Below are positions 53,518-60,507 of a stretch of DNA of 60,507 nt, one piece after another. The stretch is from positions 1 through 60,507 of the forward strand of contig CAILXF010000057.1 in assembly GCA_903838125.1 (NCBI GenBank), read 5' to 3'. The notes under the pieces are model-generated. The model searched no databases, was not told where the DNA came from, and saw nothing but the letters and a program-made list of their open reading frames with translations. A program made the position numbers and the translations under genes. Source of the DNA: an uncultured Pseudomonadota bacterium (GTDB lineage: Bacteria > Pseudomonadota > Gammaproteobacteria > Burkholderiales > Methylophilaceae). Every line of letters begins with the position of its first letter. Within the stretch, counting starts at the first letter, position 1.

Positions 53518-54255
53518 ATGAGTTTTAAGTTTGATGTAGTAACCTTGTTTCCAGAAATGTTTGATGCAATTTCCAAACATGGGATTACAAGTAGAGCGCT
53601 ACAGCAAAATATTTATAGATTGCAGTTTTGGAATCCTCGCGATTTCACTACCGATAATCATAAAACGGTAGATGATCGGCCTTATGGCGGTGGTCCAGGA
53701 ATGGTGATGTTGGCCGATCCATTAGATCTAGCCATAAACGCGGCAATACAGGTGCAAGCAGCAGATAAAATTGATAGTTGGGTGATTCATCTGTCTCCAG
53801 CGGGTAAAGCGCTGACCCATCAGAAAGTGATGGAGTTAAGCCAAAGGTCAGGATTGATTCTATTGACTAGTCGCTATGAGGGTGTAGATCAGCGGTTAAT
53901 TGATGCGGTAGTAGATGAAGAAATATCGATTGGTGATTATGTGTTAACTGGCGGAGAGTTACCTGCCATGGCATTAATTGATGCAGTCGTGCGTCAGTTG
54001 CCAGGTAGTTTAGGCGATAGTGATTCTGCAATTGAAGATTCATTTGTAGATGGCTTGTTAGACTGCCCGCATTACACTAGGCCAGAAGAATATAAAGGCG
54101 TGAAAGTGCCAGAGATTTTACTCTCAGGCAATCATGCAAAGATTAAGCAGTGGCGTTTGAAAATGTCATTGCACAGAACTCGGGATCAACGTCCCGATTT
54201 ATTGGCCGTAAGGCCGTTGACGAAAGAAGAGGCACGGCTGCTACAGGAAGATTAA
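53518..54255 (+). CDS. trmD: tRNA (guanine37-N1)-methyltransferase TrmD
   Basis: This 245-residue SPOUT-class enzyme methylates G37 of tRNAs. It starts [17 protein letters not shown]. The SAM-binding trefoil knot includes [11 protein letters not shown] near 117-127 and [13 protein letters not shown] near 137-149. The C-terminal helices bind tRNA. It lies 15 bp after rimM. Confidence 0.97.
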   Translation: MSFKFDVVTLFPEMFDAISKHGITSRALQQNIYRLQFWNPRDFTTDNHKTVDDRPYGGGPGMVMLADPLDLAINAAIQVQAADKIDSWVIHLSPAGKALTHQKVMELSQRSGLILLTSRYEGVDQRLIDAVVDEEISIGDYVLTGGELPAMALIDAVVRQLPGSLGDSDSAIEDSFVDGLLDCPHYTRPEEYKGVKVPEILLSGNHAKIKQWRLKMSLHRTRDQRPDLLAVRPLTKEEARLLQED

Positions 54256-54308
54256 GTAGCAGGAACAAGTTTCTTTATAAATAAAAGGAACCCGCAAGGG
54301 ATAAGAAA

Positions 54309-54704
54309 ATGGCAGATATTATTAAAATGCTGGAAGAGGAAGAGATTGCCCGTTTAGGCAAAAATATTCCTAGCTTTGCACCTGGTGACACTGTAGTGAT
54401 CGGTGTGAACGTAGTTGAAGGTACACGTAAACGTGTGCAGTTATATGAAGGTGTTGTGATTGCTAAACGTAATCGTGGCTTAAACTCATCATTTATTGTA
54501 CGTAAAATTTCATCTGGTGAAGGTGTTGAGCGTACATTCCAAACGCATTCACCATTAATTGCTAGTATTGAAGTGAAGCGCCGCGGTGACGTTCGCCGTG
54601 CGAAACTTTATTACTTGCGTGAGCGTTCAGGTAAATCAGCACGTATTAAAGAAAAATTATTTATACGTGAGAAAGAAGTATTGGCACCTGCTTCAGCAGA
54701 ATAA
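54309..54704 (+). CDS. rplS: Ribosomal protein L19
   Basis: This 131-residue 50S protein contacts the 30S subunit. It matches L19 over about residues 1-118 ([22 protein letters not shown] and [16 protein letters not shown]). A short C-terminal extension ends in Ala/Ser/Glu. It closes the rpsP operon before a terminator. Confidence 0.97.
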   Translation: MADIIKMLEEEEIARLGKNIPSFAPGDTVVIGVNVVEGTRKRVQLYEGVVIAKRNRGLNSSFIVRKISSGEGVERTFQTHSPLIASIEVKRRGDVRRAKLYYLRERSGKSARIKEKLFIREKEVLAPASAE

Positions 54705-54735
54705 GTGTTTAATATCTCAGCGCTGTGAGGCGCTC

Positions 54736-54775
54736 AAAAAGCCCCAGGATGATGCAAGTCACTCGGGGTTTTTTT
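54736..54775 (+). terminator. Terminator of the rpsP operon
   Basis: AAAAAGCCCC (54736-54745) pairs with GGGGTTTTTTT (54765-54775), with an interrupted inner stem including TGA/TCA. The T run supports Rho-independent termination. Confidence 0.82.
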
Positions 54776-54839
54776 ACGCCTGCATAAATAATAGGTGCTG
54801 AGCATTTGCAGGTTGCTCACATTGGTTTAACATCAAGCC

Positions 54840-55325
54840 ATGATAAAAAAATATGAAGCCTGTTTTACTGTGCCCTTCGGCACGGTTGCAATTATCTCTG
54901 ATGATAATCAGCCTAGAATTGATCTGTTTGGTGAAGTGTTATTAGTAGCGACTCAACCAGCTTCTCAGCAATTAATGTCTAAGTTGTATACACAAATTAT
55001 GTCCTATTTTGCGCTACCAAGTTTTAAATGTGACTTGCCACAGTTGACGGGCACGCAATTTCAACTAAGGGTATGGCAGGCGATTTATGCTATTCCCGTT
55101 GGAGAAACCCGTACTTATGGACAACTGGCAGCGTTGCTCGGCTCGGGACCGCGTGCAGTAGCTAATGCCTGTGGCGCTAATCCGCTCCCCATTATTATTC
55201 CCTGCCACCGTGTTGTGGCAAAATCTGGCATTGGCGGATTTCTGCAGGGCAAGAAAAATGGAGTATTGGTGAAGCGATGGTTATTGCAACATGAAGGGAT
55301 TGATTTAGGAGCGGCTCATGCGTGA
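54840..55325 (+). CDS. Methylated-DNA-[protein]-cysteine S-methyltransferase
   Basis: This 161-residue suicide DNA-repair protein removes the alkyl group from O6-alkylguanine. The active site is IPCHRVV with Cys122. A helix-turn-helix region (ETRTYGQLAALLGSGPRAVANACGANP) precedes it. There is no AdaA/AraC domain, so it is a stand-alone Ogt-type protein. It overlaps xerD by 8 nt. Confidence 0.94.
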   Translation: MIKKYEACFTVPFGTVAIISDDNQPRIDLFGEVLLVATQPASQQLMSKLYTQIMSYFALPSFKCDLPQLTGTQFQLRVWQAIYAIPVGETRTYGQLAALLGSGPRAVANACGANPLPIIIPCHRVVAKSGIGGFLQGKKNGVLVKRWLLQHEGIDLGAAHA

Positions 55326-56226
55326 GATGGAAATTGTAGAATCTGAGTCAGCAGAGCTGGATGCTTTTATTGATCACCTGTGGTTAGAAGATGGCTTATC
55401 TAAAAATACATTGGAGAGTTATCGTTTAGATTTAAGTATGTTTGCACTATGGATAGCGCAACAACATAAAACCTTATTGGGTGTAGATCCGGCCGATATT
55501 CAGCAATACCTAGCAGTACGCTTTCCGCAGTGTAAACCTCGCAGTATTAGTCGCTTGATAGCCAGCATGCGTCGATTTTATCGATATTTATTACGTGAAA
55601 ATAAGATTAGTTTGGATCCCACCATACAAATTCAGTCACCGAAGTTGCCACGCAGTCTTCCTAAGAGTTTGGGTGAGGAAGAAGTGATTGCTTTGCTTAA
55701 AGCGCCAAATGAACAGGAGCCATCTGGATTGCGTGACCGTGCCATGTTAGAGCTACTTTACGCCTGTGGACTACGTGTATCCGAGTTGGTCGGGATTAAA
55801 GCTACTGAAGTGAGTCTAAGTGATGGCGTAGTGCGCGTCACAGGTAAGGGCAGTAAGACTAGGTTAGTGCCTATGGGTGAAGACGCTATAGATTGGATTT
55901 CGCGCTATCTGCAAGAGGCTAGGCCTGCCATTTTGGAGCAGCGCCTGAGTGATGCCTTATTTGTGACTAATCGAGGTGCTGGGATGACGCGACAGGCGTT
56001 CTGGTATTTAATTAAACGTTATGCTTTAGTGGCAGGGATTAATAAGCCGATGTCTCCACATGTTTTGCGCCACGCCTTTGCTACACATTTATTGAATCAT
56101 GGGGCTGATTTACGCGTGGTGCAAATGTTACTCGGGCATGCCGATATTTCTACTACGCAGATTTACACACACGTTGCCCGCGAGCGTTTAAAGAATCTGC
56201 ATAGCAATCATCACCCACGAGGCTAG
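55318..56226 (+). CDS. xerD: Site-specific tyrosine recombinase XerD
   Basis: This 302-residue recombinase resolves chromosome dimers at dif with XerC. The N-terminal SAM-like domain (about 10-95; LWLEDGLSKNTLESYRLDL) is XerD-type rather than XerC-type. The catalytic domain carries ACGLRVSELVGI, HVLRHAFATHLLNHGADLRVVQ, read as HxxR, and the GHADISTTQIYTHV segment with the nucleophilic Tyr. Length is normal. No FtsK or dif site is present in the window. Confidence 0.93.
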   Translation: MREMEIVESESAELDAFIDHLWLEDGLSKNTLESYRLDLSMFALWIAQQHKTLLGVDPADIQQYLAVRFPQCKPRSISRLIASMRRFYRYLLRENKISLDPTIQIQSPKLPRSLPKSLGEEEVIALLKAPNEQEPSGLRDRAMLELLYACGLRVSELVGIKATEVSLSDGVVRVTGKGSKTRLVPMGEDAIDWISRYLQEARPAILEQRLSDALFVTNRGAGMTRQAFWYLIKRYALVAGINKPMSPHVLRHAFATHLLNHGADLRVVQMLLGHADISTTQIYTHVARERLKNLHSNHHPRG

Positions 56227-56233
56227 GAGTGCA

Positions 56234-56587
56234 TTAACCCTTATTTCTTTCAATCACCACCCCTAGCGCCTTTAGTCCGGGAAGAATAGCGGGTTTAGCC
56301 ACTTTTATTTTCACGCTTAAAGCATGAAATTCCGTCAGTATTAGCTGGCATATATGCTCAGCTAAAGCTTCTACCAGTTGGAAGCTATGGGTGCTTAAAG
56401 TATCGCGGATACGCGTGACTACGGCACCATAGTCTATGGTGTCAGCAATACTGTCACTATTACAGGCGTGGCTTAGATCGTAGCCAATCTCTATATCTAA
56501 AATAATAGTTTGGGGAAGTAGGCGCTCCCAAACAGGTACACCTAGTTTGGTTTGTACCTTAACTTCGCTTAAAAAGATGATATCCAT
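56234..56587 (-). CDS. folB: Dihydroneopterin aldolase
   Basis: This 117-residue enzyme converts 7,8-dihydroneopterin to the hydroxymethyl dihydropterin and glycolaldehyde in folate synthesis. The tunnel-fold sequence begins MDIIFLSEVKVQTKLGVPVWER; substrate-binding features include DTIDYGAVV near 49-57, and Glu in LVEALAEH near 72. It lies back-to-back with plsY, 87 bp apart. Confidence 0.93.
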   Translation of the reverse strand: MDIIFLSEVKVQTKLGVPVWERLLPQTIILDIEIGYDLSHACNSDSIADTIDYGAVVTRIRDTLSTHSFQLVEALAEHICQLILTEFHALSVKIKVAKPAILPGLKALGVVIERNKG

Positions 56588-56674
56588 GACTTAAGTCGTG
56601 CCTATATGGTTTAGAATTAGCGCTTACAGATTTTAGAGCATCTGGCGAGCAATCAGCAAGATGATTAAATTAAG

Positions 56675-57313
56675 ATGAATGAATTAGGCTTTATCCCTGT
56701 CACTTTGATCCCAGTAATATGGATAGGCGCAGGCTATTTGCTAGGATCTATCGCTTTCGGCATCTTGGTCAGTCGTTTATTTGGTTTGCCTGATCCACGC
56801 AGTGTTGGTTCCGGAAATCCTGGTGCGACCAATGTATTACGAAGTGGGAAAAAGTCTGCTGCAGTTCTAACCTTGTTGGGTGATGCCTTTAAAGGCTGGT
56901 TTCCAGTTTGGCTAGCAATACAAACTGACATGTCCATGTGGGTAGTGAGTGCTTTGGGACTGGCCATATTCCTTGGACATCTTTATCCAATTTATCATCA
57001 GTTTAAAGGTGGTAAAGGGGTGGCAACCGCTTTCGGCATTATGTTGGCAATATCCCCTATGTTAGGTTTAGCAGTGATGCTCACTTGGATCTTAGTTTTT
57101 GTTGTAACACGTTACTCTTCTTTAAGTGCGATTACAGCAGCAGCACTAGCCCCATTGTATGCATGGTATTTATTGCCAGAAGCTGATAACTTAGTTGGCA
57201 TTTCTGATTATGTACTAGCGATATTGGTGATGATGCTACTTTTAATTTGGCGACATAGCAGTAACATCAAAAAACTGCTAGCAGGTACTGAATCTGGTTT
57301 TGGTAAGCGTTAA
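56675..57313 (+). CDS. plsY: Glycerol-3-phosphate acyltransferase PlsY
   Basis: This 212-residue inner-membrane enzyme transfers an acyl group from acyl-phosphate to glycerol-3-phosphate. It has five or six membrane helices. Signature loops include [27 protein letters not shown] and [18 protein letters not shown]. The stop codon overlaps that of tsaD on the other strand. Confidence 0.96.
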   Translation: MNELGFIPVTLIPVIWIGAGYLLGSIAFGILVSRLFGLPDPRSVGSGNPGATNVLRSGKKSAAVLTLLGDAFKGWFPVWLAIQTDMSMWVVSALGLAIFLGHLYPIYHQFKGGKGVATAFGIMLAISPMLGLAVMLTWILVFVVTRYSSLSAITAAALAPLYAWYLLPEADNLVGISDYVLAILVMMLLLIWRHSSNIKKLLAGTESGFGKR

Positions 57314-58332
57314 GGTTTTTGTAGCTCCGCTAAATTCCATCTAGGCTTTACGCTAAAGTGATGGTTCTGAAGGTCTTTAGTCTGGATAGCCTTTAGGCGC
57401 ATAGCGCCAGCAAAGGCTATCATGGCCCCGTTATCTGTACAAAACTCTAAACGTGGATAACTCACCTTGCATAATTTTCGGCTGGTAGCGGCATTTAGTT
57501 TTTCACGTAATTTTGAGTTCGCACCAACGCCACCTGAAACCACCAGGCGATCTAATCCAGTTTCACGCAGGGCGCTCATGCACTTGATCGTAAGCAATTC
57601 AGTCACGGCTTCCTGAAATTCCCAAGCTATATCAGCCCTAGTCGCTTCGTCTAAAGGTTGATGTTTGTTAGTGAGTGTTAGCACCGCAGTTTTTAGTCCA
57701 CTAAAGCTGAAATTTAAATCACCACTATTAAGTAACGGACGCGGTAATTTAAAGCGAGGCTTACCATTTTCTGCAAGCTTAGCCAAAGCTGGACCACCTG
57801 GATAACCTAAGCCCAGTAATTTAGCGGTTTTATCAAACGCCTCCCCAGCTGCATCATCTAAAGTATCGCCTAAGAGTTGATACTCACCTATGCCATCAAC
57901 TCTCATTAATTGGCTATGCCCACCAGACACAAGTAGCGCAACAAACGGAAATGCAGGTGCATTTTCTTCTAGCAATGGGGCTAATAAATGGCCCTCAAGA
58001 TGATGTACGCTAATGGTTGGAATTTGCAAACTAAAGGCCAAGGACTCCGCGAAGCTAGTGCCCACTAACAAGGCTCCAGACAATCCTGGGCCTTGTGTGT
58101 AGGCAATTGCGTCAATATCTTGCAGTGTTTTATTAGCGTCTTTTAGGGTAAGTTCAGTGAGCGGTAATACGCGCCGAATATGATCGCGAGAAGCGAGTTC
58201 GGGAACTACGCCACCATATTCTGCGTGCATGTCTACTTGCGAATGTAATGCATGTGACAATAAGCCGCGCTCTGTATCGTATAATGCAATACCTGTTTCA
58301 TCGCAGGATGATTCAATCCCTAATACCAACAT
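57310..58332 (-). CDS. tsaD: tRNA threonylcarbamoyladenosine synthesis protein TsaD
   Basis: This 340-residue ASKHA-fold protein helps form t6A37 in tRNAs reading ANN codons. It starts [19 protein letters not shown]. Metal-binding His residues are in HHLEGHL near 110-116. Other landmarks are [11 protein letters not shown] near 133-143 and [12 protein letters not shown] near 266. It is divergent from rpsU, an arrangement conserved in many proteobacteria. The convergent stop overlap with plsY is 4 nt. Confidence 0.97.
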   Translation of the reverse strand: MLVLGIESSCDETGIALYDTERGLLSHALHSQVDMHAEYGGVVPELASRDHIRRVLPLTELTLKDANKTLQDIDAIAYTQGPGLSGALLVGTSFAESLAFSLQIPTISVHHLEGHLLAPLLEENAPAFPFVALLVSGGHSQLMRVDGIGEYQLLGDTLDDAAGEAFDKTAKLLGLGYPGGPALAKLAENGKPRFKLPRPLLNSGDLNFSFSGLKTAVLTLTNKHQPLDEATRADIAWEFQEAVTELLTIKCMSALRETGLDRLVVSGGVGANSKLREKLNAATSRKLCKVSYPRLEFCTDNGAMIAFAGAMRLKAIQTKDLQNHHFSVKPRWNLAELQKP

Positions 58333-58442
58333 TTATGTGTGATCCAATATAATTTAAGTCTAATTTGATTGATTTAAATCTTTAAGATTTGACGCTACAA
58401 GATTTTATTTGAGTGCTTTTGCAGTACAAATGCACAAAGTAA

Positions 58443-58471
58443 TTGAATAAAAACAATTATACGATTAAAAT
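58443..58471 (+). promoter_or_regulatory. Promoter of the rpsU-yqeY-dnaG genes
   Basis: TTGAAT (58443-58448) and TAAAAT (58466-58471) are spaced by 17 nt, about 94 bp before the rpsU start. This is the expected position for the macromolecular-synthesis operon promoter. Confidence 0.55.
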
Positions 58472-58564
58472 AGCGGACTTTTCTCAAGTTTAGAACGCAG
58501 ATGATTTACATAAATCGGTGCAGTTCACAAAAGCTTGAGCATTATTACCGATAAGAGAGAACGA

Positions 58565-58777
58565 ATGTCTAGTGTACGTGTAAAAGAAAATGAACCGTTT
58601 GACGTTGCCCTTCGCCGTTTTAAACGCTTAATTGAAAAAACTGGTTTGTTAAACGATCTTCGCGCTCGCGAGTTCTATGAGAAGCCAACGTGGGAGCGTA
58701 AGCGTAAAGCTGCCGCCGCGGTTAAGCGTCAATATCGTCGCTTGCTTAAACAAACACTTCCAGCAAAATTATTCTAA
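58565..58777 (+). CDS. rpsU: Ribosomal protein S21
   Basis: This 70-residue basic 30S protein starts [19 protein letters not shown] and ends in [13 protein letters not shown] 58565 with an AGAGAGA site is preferred over an in-frame TTG 30 bp upstream. It is the first gene of the rpsU-yqeY-dnaG order typical of proteobacteria. Confidence 0.97.
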   Translation: MSSVRVKENEPFDVALRRFKRLIEKTGLLNDLRAREFYEKPTWERKRKAAAAVKRQYRRLLKQTLPAKLF

Positions 58778-58786
58778 GAATTTTTC

Positions 58787-59230
58787 ATGTCACTAAAAGC
58801 TCAGATATCTGAGGACATGAAAACGGCAATGCGCGCTAAAGATAGCGTGCGTTTAGGAGCGATTCGTTTACTTCTATCTGCAATCAAGCAGCGTGAAGTA
58901 GATGAGCGAGTGGAGCAAGATGATAGCAACGTGATTGCTGTGATTGAGAAAATGCTGAAACAACGTCGTGATTCAATTACCGCGTATGAATCTGCAAATC
59001 GCCACGATTTAGCTGATATAGAAAAGTTTGAAGTCACTGTATTGCAAACGTATTTGCCACAACAGCTATCTGAAGATGAGGTTAAAGCCATTTTAGAGCA
59101 AGTAGTTGTTGATACTGATGCAGCAGGCATTAAAGATATGAGTAAAGTGATGGCGGCGATTAAACCGCTTGTCGCTGGGCGTGCGGACATGGGGAAAATC
59201 TCAGGGTTAATTAAAGCGCGCTTAGGCTAA
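58787..59230 (+). CDS. GatB/YqeY domain protein
   Basis: This 147-residue helical protein shows the YqeY pattern (MSLKAQISEDMKTAMRAKDSVRLGAIRLLLSAIKQ, then KMLKQRRDSITAYE and a final GRADMGKISGLIKARLG). The same domain forms the tRNA-binding tail of GatB. The stand-alone role is unclear. It lies 9 bp after rpsU and before dnaG. Confidence 0.93.
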   Translation: MSLKAQISEDMKTAMRAKDSVRLGAIRLLLSAIKQREVDERVEQDDSNVIAVIEKMLKQRRDSITAYESANRHDLADIEKFEVTVLQTYLPQQLSEDEVKAILEQVVVDTDAAGIKDMSKVMAAIKPLVAGRADMGKISGLIKARLG

Positions 59231-59271
59231 ACGCAAGCCAAGTAAAAATAAATTTAAAGTAATAAATGACT

Positions 59272-59294
59272 AAGGAGCGATAAGCTCCTTTTTT
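59272..59294 (+). terminator. Terminator-like hairpin between yqeY and dnaG
   Basis: AAGGAGC (59272-59278) pairs with GCTCCTT (59284-59290) around a 5-nt loop and is followed by further T residues. It resembles the attenuator between rpsU and dnaG in enteric bacteria that lowers dnaG expression. Confidence 0.85.
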
Positions 59295-59365
59295 GTTCTT
59301 TAAATTACGCTAAAATTATCAAAAAACTTATAAACTCAGACTTACTTGGTGATTGCAGATAAATT

Positions 59366-60507
59366 TTGATACCTGAAAGTTTTATACAAGAGCTATTAAA
59401 TCGCGTTGATGTTGTTGACGTTATTGATAAGTCGGTGCCGCTTAAAAAAGCCGGTGCAAACTACTCTGCCTGCTGCCCGTTTCATAATGAAAAATCCCCT
59501 AGCTTTACAGTGAGTCCCACCAAGCAGTTTTACCATTGCTTTGGTTGCGGTGCGCATGGAACCGCTATTGGCTTTGTCATGGAATATCAAGGCCTAAGTT
59601 TTGTTGAGGCTATTCAAGAGTTAGCTAGAATGGCTGGCATGACAGTGCCGCAAGAGGAAAGAGCTCCAAATCAACCAGCACAAAAAGTTGTGATTGGATT
59701 ACAAGAAACGCTTCAGCAAGCCGCTAATTTTTATAAAGCAGAACTCAAAAAGTCACCTCGTGCAATTGAGTATTTGAAAGCGAGAGGTCTTAGCGGGGTT
59801 GTAGCAGCTAAATTTCAGATTGGTTATGCGCCCGCTGGTTGGCAGAATTTAAAGTCAGTATTTCCTCAGTATGAAAATGAGGCGCTGAGTGTAGCTGGCT
59901 TAGTCGTTGAAAATGAGCAGGGGCATCGATACGACAGGTTTCGTGACCGTATTATGTTTCCAATCCATGATCAAAAAGGTCAGGTAATCGGTTTTGGCGG
60001 TCGCGTGATTAACCCAGAGGATACGCCTAAGTATTACAACTCTCCAGAAACGCCAGTGTTTCAAAAAGGGCATGAACTTTATGGCCTATTCTTGGCAAGA
60101 CGTGCAATACGCGATGCCGGACGTGCTTTGGTGGTTGAGGGGTATATGGATGTGGTGGCACTGGCTCAGTACGGCATTGAATATGCTGTGGCTGCACTGG
60201 GGACGGCAACTACCCCATATCACATTACCAAATTAATGCGCCAGGCGGACGAGGTTGTATTCTGTTTTGATGGAGATAAGGCAGGCCTGAGCGCTGCGTG
60301 GCGTGCTGCAATGAATGCGTTACCAGCGCTGACCGACAGTCTGAAACTTTCATTCTTATTTTTGCCTAAAGAGCATGACCCAGATTCTTATGTTCGTGAA
60401 TTCGGCAAGGAGAAATTTGAAGCTGAAATCAAAGTGGCCATGCCATTGTCGCAGTATATTTTAAAGCACCTTAGTGAAAATAATGCTTTGCAAAGTCAAG
60501 AGGATCG
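59366..60507 (+). CDS. dnaG: DNA primase DnaG (5' part; runs off the window)
   Basis: About 380 codons of this replication primase are present with no stop. The CHC2 zinc-binding domain has ACCPFHNEKSPSF near 35-47 and HCFGCGAHG near 58-66. The TOPRIM fold includes VVEGYMDVVAL near 257-267 and FCFDGDKAG near 300-308. The start is TTG 59366, giving MIPESFIQELLNRVD; no ATG lies before the zinc motif. A poor start and the upstream hairpin fit low expression. Confidence 0.95.
   Translation, partial: MIPESFIQELLNRVDVVDVIDKSVPLKKAGANYSACCPFHNEKSPSFTVSPTKQFYHCFGCGAHGTAIGFVMEYQGLSFVEAIQELARMAGMTVPQEERAPNQPAQKVVIGLQETLQQAANFYKAELKKSPRAIEYLKARGLSGVVAAKFQIGYAPAGWQNLKSVFPQYENEALSVAGLVVENEQGHRYDRFRDRIMFPIHDQKGQVIGFGGRVINPEDTPKYYNSPETPVFQKGHELYGLFLARRAIRDAGRALVVEGYMDVVALAQYGIEYAVAALGTATTPYHITKLMRQADEVVFCFDGDKAGLSAAWRAAMNALPALTDSLKLSFLFLPKEHDPDSYVREFGKEKFEAEIKVAMPLSQYILKHLSENNALQSQED

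Overview
The window is a chromosomal segment of a beta-proteobacterium. Gene content and order (ntrC-ntrB/glnA, uvrA-MFS-ssb, fmdB-DUF502-aspS, yebC-ruvCAB-ybgC-tolQRAB-pal-cpoB-queE-queC, rpsP-rimM-trmD-rplS, rpsU-yqeY-dnaG) point to the Nitrosomonadales. The moderate GC content and a fused SoxYZ-like carrier of the quinoprotein-dehydrogenase-associated type suggest the methylotrophic family Methylophilaceae (for example Methylotenera or Methylophilus). That assignment is inference; no rRNA is present to confirm it. I saw no tRNA, rRNA, CRISPR array or intact insertion sequence.

Layout. 0.2-5.7 kb: an alcohol dehydrogenase, then the nitrogen-control genes ntrC, ntrB and glnA on the minus strand. 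glnA has a readable sigma-54 promoter and two upstream NtrC-type sites. 5.7-12.8 kb: rhodanese, aroE and mtgA, then uvrA with a small DUF2798 protein, and divergently a YajR-like MFS transporter with ssb. 13-24 kb is more accessory: a peroxiredoxin, a CHASE-PAS-GGDEF cyclase, small BON and PepSY envelope proteins, the potassium transporter Kup, a set of secreted low-complexity proteins, and a two-component system preceded by a Spy/CpxP-like protein. 24-31.8 kb holds a cyanophycin-type cluster: DUF1854 protein and ABC exporter on the minus strand, divergent from two cyanophycin synthetase paralogues. 31.9-41.2 kb: aspS, apt, SoxYZ-like carrier, trhP and small regulators and transporters. 41.3-60.5 kb is a dense, mostly plus-strand housekeeping block: Holliday-junction processing, Tol-Pal, queuosine synthesis, ribosomal and tRNA-modification genes, xerD, plsY, tsaD, rpsU, yqeY and the 5' part of dnaG, which runs off the window.

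How it fits together. Nitrogen status (NtrBC) controls glutamine synthetase, and about 20 kb away lies a predicted nitrogen-storage or amino-acid-polymer system (CphA pair plus exporter). The CpxP-like operon and a nearby operon of secreted proteins carry the same direct-repeat motif about 100 bp upstream of their start codons, so they may form one envelope-stress regulon. The most useful leads are the cyanophycin cluster with its truncated CphA paralogue and zinc-ribbon ABC exporter, the shared TTGTATC repeat, an A7-tract frameshift at the start of a PepSY protein, the roughly 100-residue alanine-rich tail on ribosomal protein S16, and a 56-bp element with IS3-like ends.
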